From JAJPHF01 sp035293805 (GTDB taxonomy: Bacteria; Chloroflexota; UBA6077; JAJPHF01), in NCBI GenBank assembly GCA_035293805.1, contig DATGMD010000085.1:1-5088 (forward strand): a stretch of 5,088 nucleotides of DNA, read 5' to 3'. Positions within the stretch are counted from its first letter, which is position 1, and each line of letters opens with the position of its first letter. The translations under genes and the position numbers were made by a program. Positions 4,099 through 5,088 of the stretch are shown piece after piece. A model generated the notes under the pieces. It saw nothing but the letters and a program-made list of their open reading frames with translations. It was not told where the DNA came from and did not search any database.

Positions 4099-4461
4099 TC
4101 AGCCGCGGCTGCTGATCGTCGCGGCGAGGTCGGCCACCAGGGGAGCGAAGGCCGCCACATGATGCAGTTGATACAGCTGCGAGATAACGCGGGTCCGCTG
4201 CGGAAGCTCACTCCCCGCTTCCATACGATACAGGGCCGCCTGCACACGGCGCTGCTCGCTATCATGGATCACTACCACGAACACGTCGGCGGAGTCCGCG
4301 GCCGCACGGCTCTCCCGACGCAAGAGCAGCCCGTCGCCGCCCTCCTCGACACAGTGGCGGTGCTCTAACGTGTACCCCGCGCGCTAAAGCGCCTGGACTA
4401 CCAGGCGCAGCACCGTATCCCGACGACGTTCCTTGGAGACCACAGTGTCGCCTACACTCAC
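4099..4461 (-). pseudogene. Small protein gene interrupted by an in-frame amber codon
   Basis: From the GTG at 4461 (AGG 6 bases upstream) the frame reads 25 codons (MSVGDTVVSKERRRDTVLRL, then VVQAL), meets TAG at 4386-4384, and continues open for 94 more protein-like codons to TGA at 4101-4099. The part after the stop looks like an ordered domain: AGYTLEHRHCVEE, then GLLLRRES, then a strand ADVFVVVIHDSEQRR and helices to the end (ADLAATISSRG). The helix VLRLVVQAL-x-RAGY clearly spans the stop, so one CAG-to-TAG or TGG-to-TAG change explains it. No start with a ribosome binding site follows the TAG. An 8-bp hairpin (gcgcctgg/ccaggcgc, 4389-4408) lies just before the stop codon. A plus-strand frame from 4159 (MMQLIQLRDNAG) covers the same DNA with GAAGG upstream and is the main alternative. 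Family unknown. Confidence 0.5.
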
Positions 4462-4554
4462 CGAACGAGCACCTGTTGTCTAGACGCCGCCCGCCCCGCC
4501 GCCCTCAGCACGCAGCCGGCGACGGCGGGCGCTCGCGTGCCAGCGAGTCGCGCG

Positions 4555-4725
4555 CTACGAGGGTTGCGGCGTCTCGAAGCGTCGCCCCATGTAGTCGCGG
4601 TGCCAGAGGTGAGGCGGCCGCTCGCGGCCCGTGCGCTGCCAGTATCCGTAGCACGCGGGGCAGCGGCCGCGCACCAGGCGCGGGACCTGGTACCCACAGA
4701 CCGCGCAGCGTCGCCAGCGCTCCAT
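4555..4725 (-). CDS. 56-residue four-cysteine zinc-knuckle protein
   Basis: The frame from the ATG at 4725 (GGTGGGG 4 bases upstream) to the TAG at 4557-4555 encodes MERWRRCAVCGYQVPRLV, then RGRCPACYGYWQRTGRERPP, then HLWHRDYMGRRFETPQPS. Cys7-x2-Cys10 and Cys22-x2-Cys25 form a compact four-Cys zinc site, followed by an aromatic/basic signature Y-x-Y-W-x-R-T-G-R-E-R-P-P-H-L-W. The many Arg residues and zinc knuckle suggest nucleic-acid binding or a small adaptor, as in phage- and plasmid-borne mini zinc fingers; no enzyme motif is present. Codons are strongly G/C-ending. A decayed copy lies at 1875-2063. On the same strand it follows the 4936 frame and precedes the 4461 pseudogene. I recall this short pattern in Chloroflexota genomes but cannot name a family. 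Confidence 0.78.
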   Translation of the reverse strand: MERWRRCAVCGYQVPRLVRGRCPACYGYWQRTGRERPPHLWHRDYMGRRFETPQPS

Positions 4726-4816
4726 GTGGCCCCACCGGTATACGATGCTGGCGGCAGAGTAGGGGCATCATGGTGAACAATCGGGAGCACGACGGTTGAG
4801 ACCGCGTGGTAAACAG

Positions 4817-4936
4817 TTACCTGGGTTCTCCCGCGCTCTCCGCGGCAAGCACCCATGCCAGCCACTTGTCCGCGAGCTGCAACACGTGCTCGGACTCCCC
4901 CTCCGGGCGGCTCGCCGCGAATGCGCTCGCGGCCAT
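4817..4936 (-). CDS. 39-residue frame next to the insertion sequence, perhaps 5'-truncated
   Basis: From the ATG at 4936 to the TAA at 4819-4817 the frame reads MAASAFAASRPEGESEHVLQ, then LADKWLAWVLAAESAGEPR, two short amphipathic helices joined by a Glu/Gly turn. Codons are almost all G/C-ending. The only ribosome-binding-like bases are an AGG at the edge of the insertion sequence. The frame stays open upstream into the element's end. The IS630-type element therefore either landed just before this gene or removed its N-terminus. It is probably a small cytoplasmic protein or its C-terminal remnant; function unknown. Confidence 0.55.
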   Translation of the reverse strand: MAASAFAASRPEGESEHVLQLADKWLAWVLAAESAGEPR

Positions 4937-4950
4937 CAAAACCGACAACC

Positions 4951-5088
4951 TAGTACTCCGTCACACCTGAAACGCTGGGTAGAGATGCTTGAGCTTGATC
5001 CGGGCATCGGCCGTGGTGAAGCGCCAGTCGATCCGCTGGCCGGCGGCGTTGCGGGCGGCGACCCAGGCCGCGACTTCCTGCTCGACCG
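4951..5088 (-). mobile_element. 3' end of an IS630-family insertion sequence
   Basis: It contains the transposase C-terminus and a presumed end at the TA of ctagtactccgtcac (4950-4964). IS630-type elements insert at TA dinucleotides, and 4951-4952 is the first TA after the transposase stop. The terminal inverted repeat cannot be confirmed because the other end is outside the window. Confidence 0.62.
4961..5088 (-). CDS. IS630-family transposase, C-terminal 41 residues (5' end outside window)
   Basis: The minus frame entering at 5086 and ending at the TGA 4963-4961 carries DWRFTTADARIKLKHLYP near its end, preceded by a helical stretch (VEQEVAAWVAARNAAG). This is the characteristic C-terminus of IS630/Tc1-mariner-type DDE transposases, which cut and paste DNA at TA sites. 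The catalytic DDE residues lie upstream, beyond the right edge. Nothing in the visible part is broken, so the element may be intact. Its insertion probably disturbed the 4936 frame downstream. Confidence 0.87.
   Translation of the reverse strand, partial: VEQEVAAWVAARNAAGQRIDWRFTTADARIKLKHLYPAFQV

Noticed and set aside
4159..4368. Plus-strand frame MMQLIQLRDNAGPL with GAAGG upstream
   Set aside because: Opposite strand of the amber-interrupted gene, whose product looks more like an ordered domain and whose neighbours share the minus strand. Kept as the alternative reading.

Overview
This is a high-GC bacterial window made of very short genes (about 30 to 130 codons) on both strands, with no recognisable core-metabolism gene. 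Coding frames end codons mostly in G or C. The mix is a PEP-CTERM-like surface protein, signal-peptide proteins, one-helix membrane proteins, tiny CxxC proteins and an IS630-type transposase end. It suggests an accessory or turnover-prone stretch of a high-GC, free-living bacterium. The short 'CYxYWxRxGRxRPPHLW' zinc-knuckle proteins make me think of Chloroflexota such as Thermomicrobia, but that is a weak inference and no marker gene confirms it.

Layout, left to right. 1-273 (+): the C-terminal end of a proline-rich exported protein with a PEP-CTERM-like sorting signal, followed by a 13-bp hairpin. 425-631 (+): a 68-residue CxxC protein. 962-1096 (+): a 44-residue membrane peptide. 1118-1355 (-): a membrane/cysteine-rich frame lacking a usable start, probably frameshifted. 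1451-1756 (+): a secreted Gly/Trp-repeat, Val-Pro protein that overlaps by a few bases a convergent tiny hydrophobic frame. 1875-2063 (-): a decayed zinc-knuckle paralogue preceded by a strong hairpin.

2064-2731 has no convincing protein gene. It does hold a good promoter (2292-2320), a possible ~75-nt RNA with two competing helices, and a terminator (2360-2402). 2732-3112 (+) is a clear secreted protein with a conserved cysteine pair. Converging on it are two minus-strand genes (3765 to 3283), each start having an excellent Shine-Dalgarno sequence. Behind their promoter lie two 36-bp direct repeats spaced exactly 73 bp apart.

4099-4461 (-) is a small gene broken by an in-frame amber codon. 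4555-4725 (-) is the intact zinc-knuckle protein. 4817-4936 (-) is a short frame left just downstream of an IS630-family element whose transposase C-terminus fills the right edge.

How the genes work together: no operon of known function is visible. The most distinctive features are the intact/decayed zinc-knuckle pair, the candidate small RNA or orphan attenuator, and the 73-bp-period repeat upstream of the 3765 gene. Several frames (1118, 1875, 4099, perhaps 3765) look damaged, consistent with decay near a mobile element.
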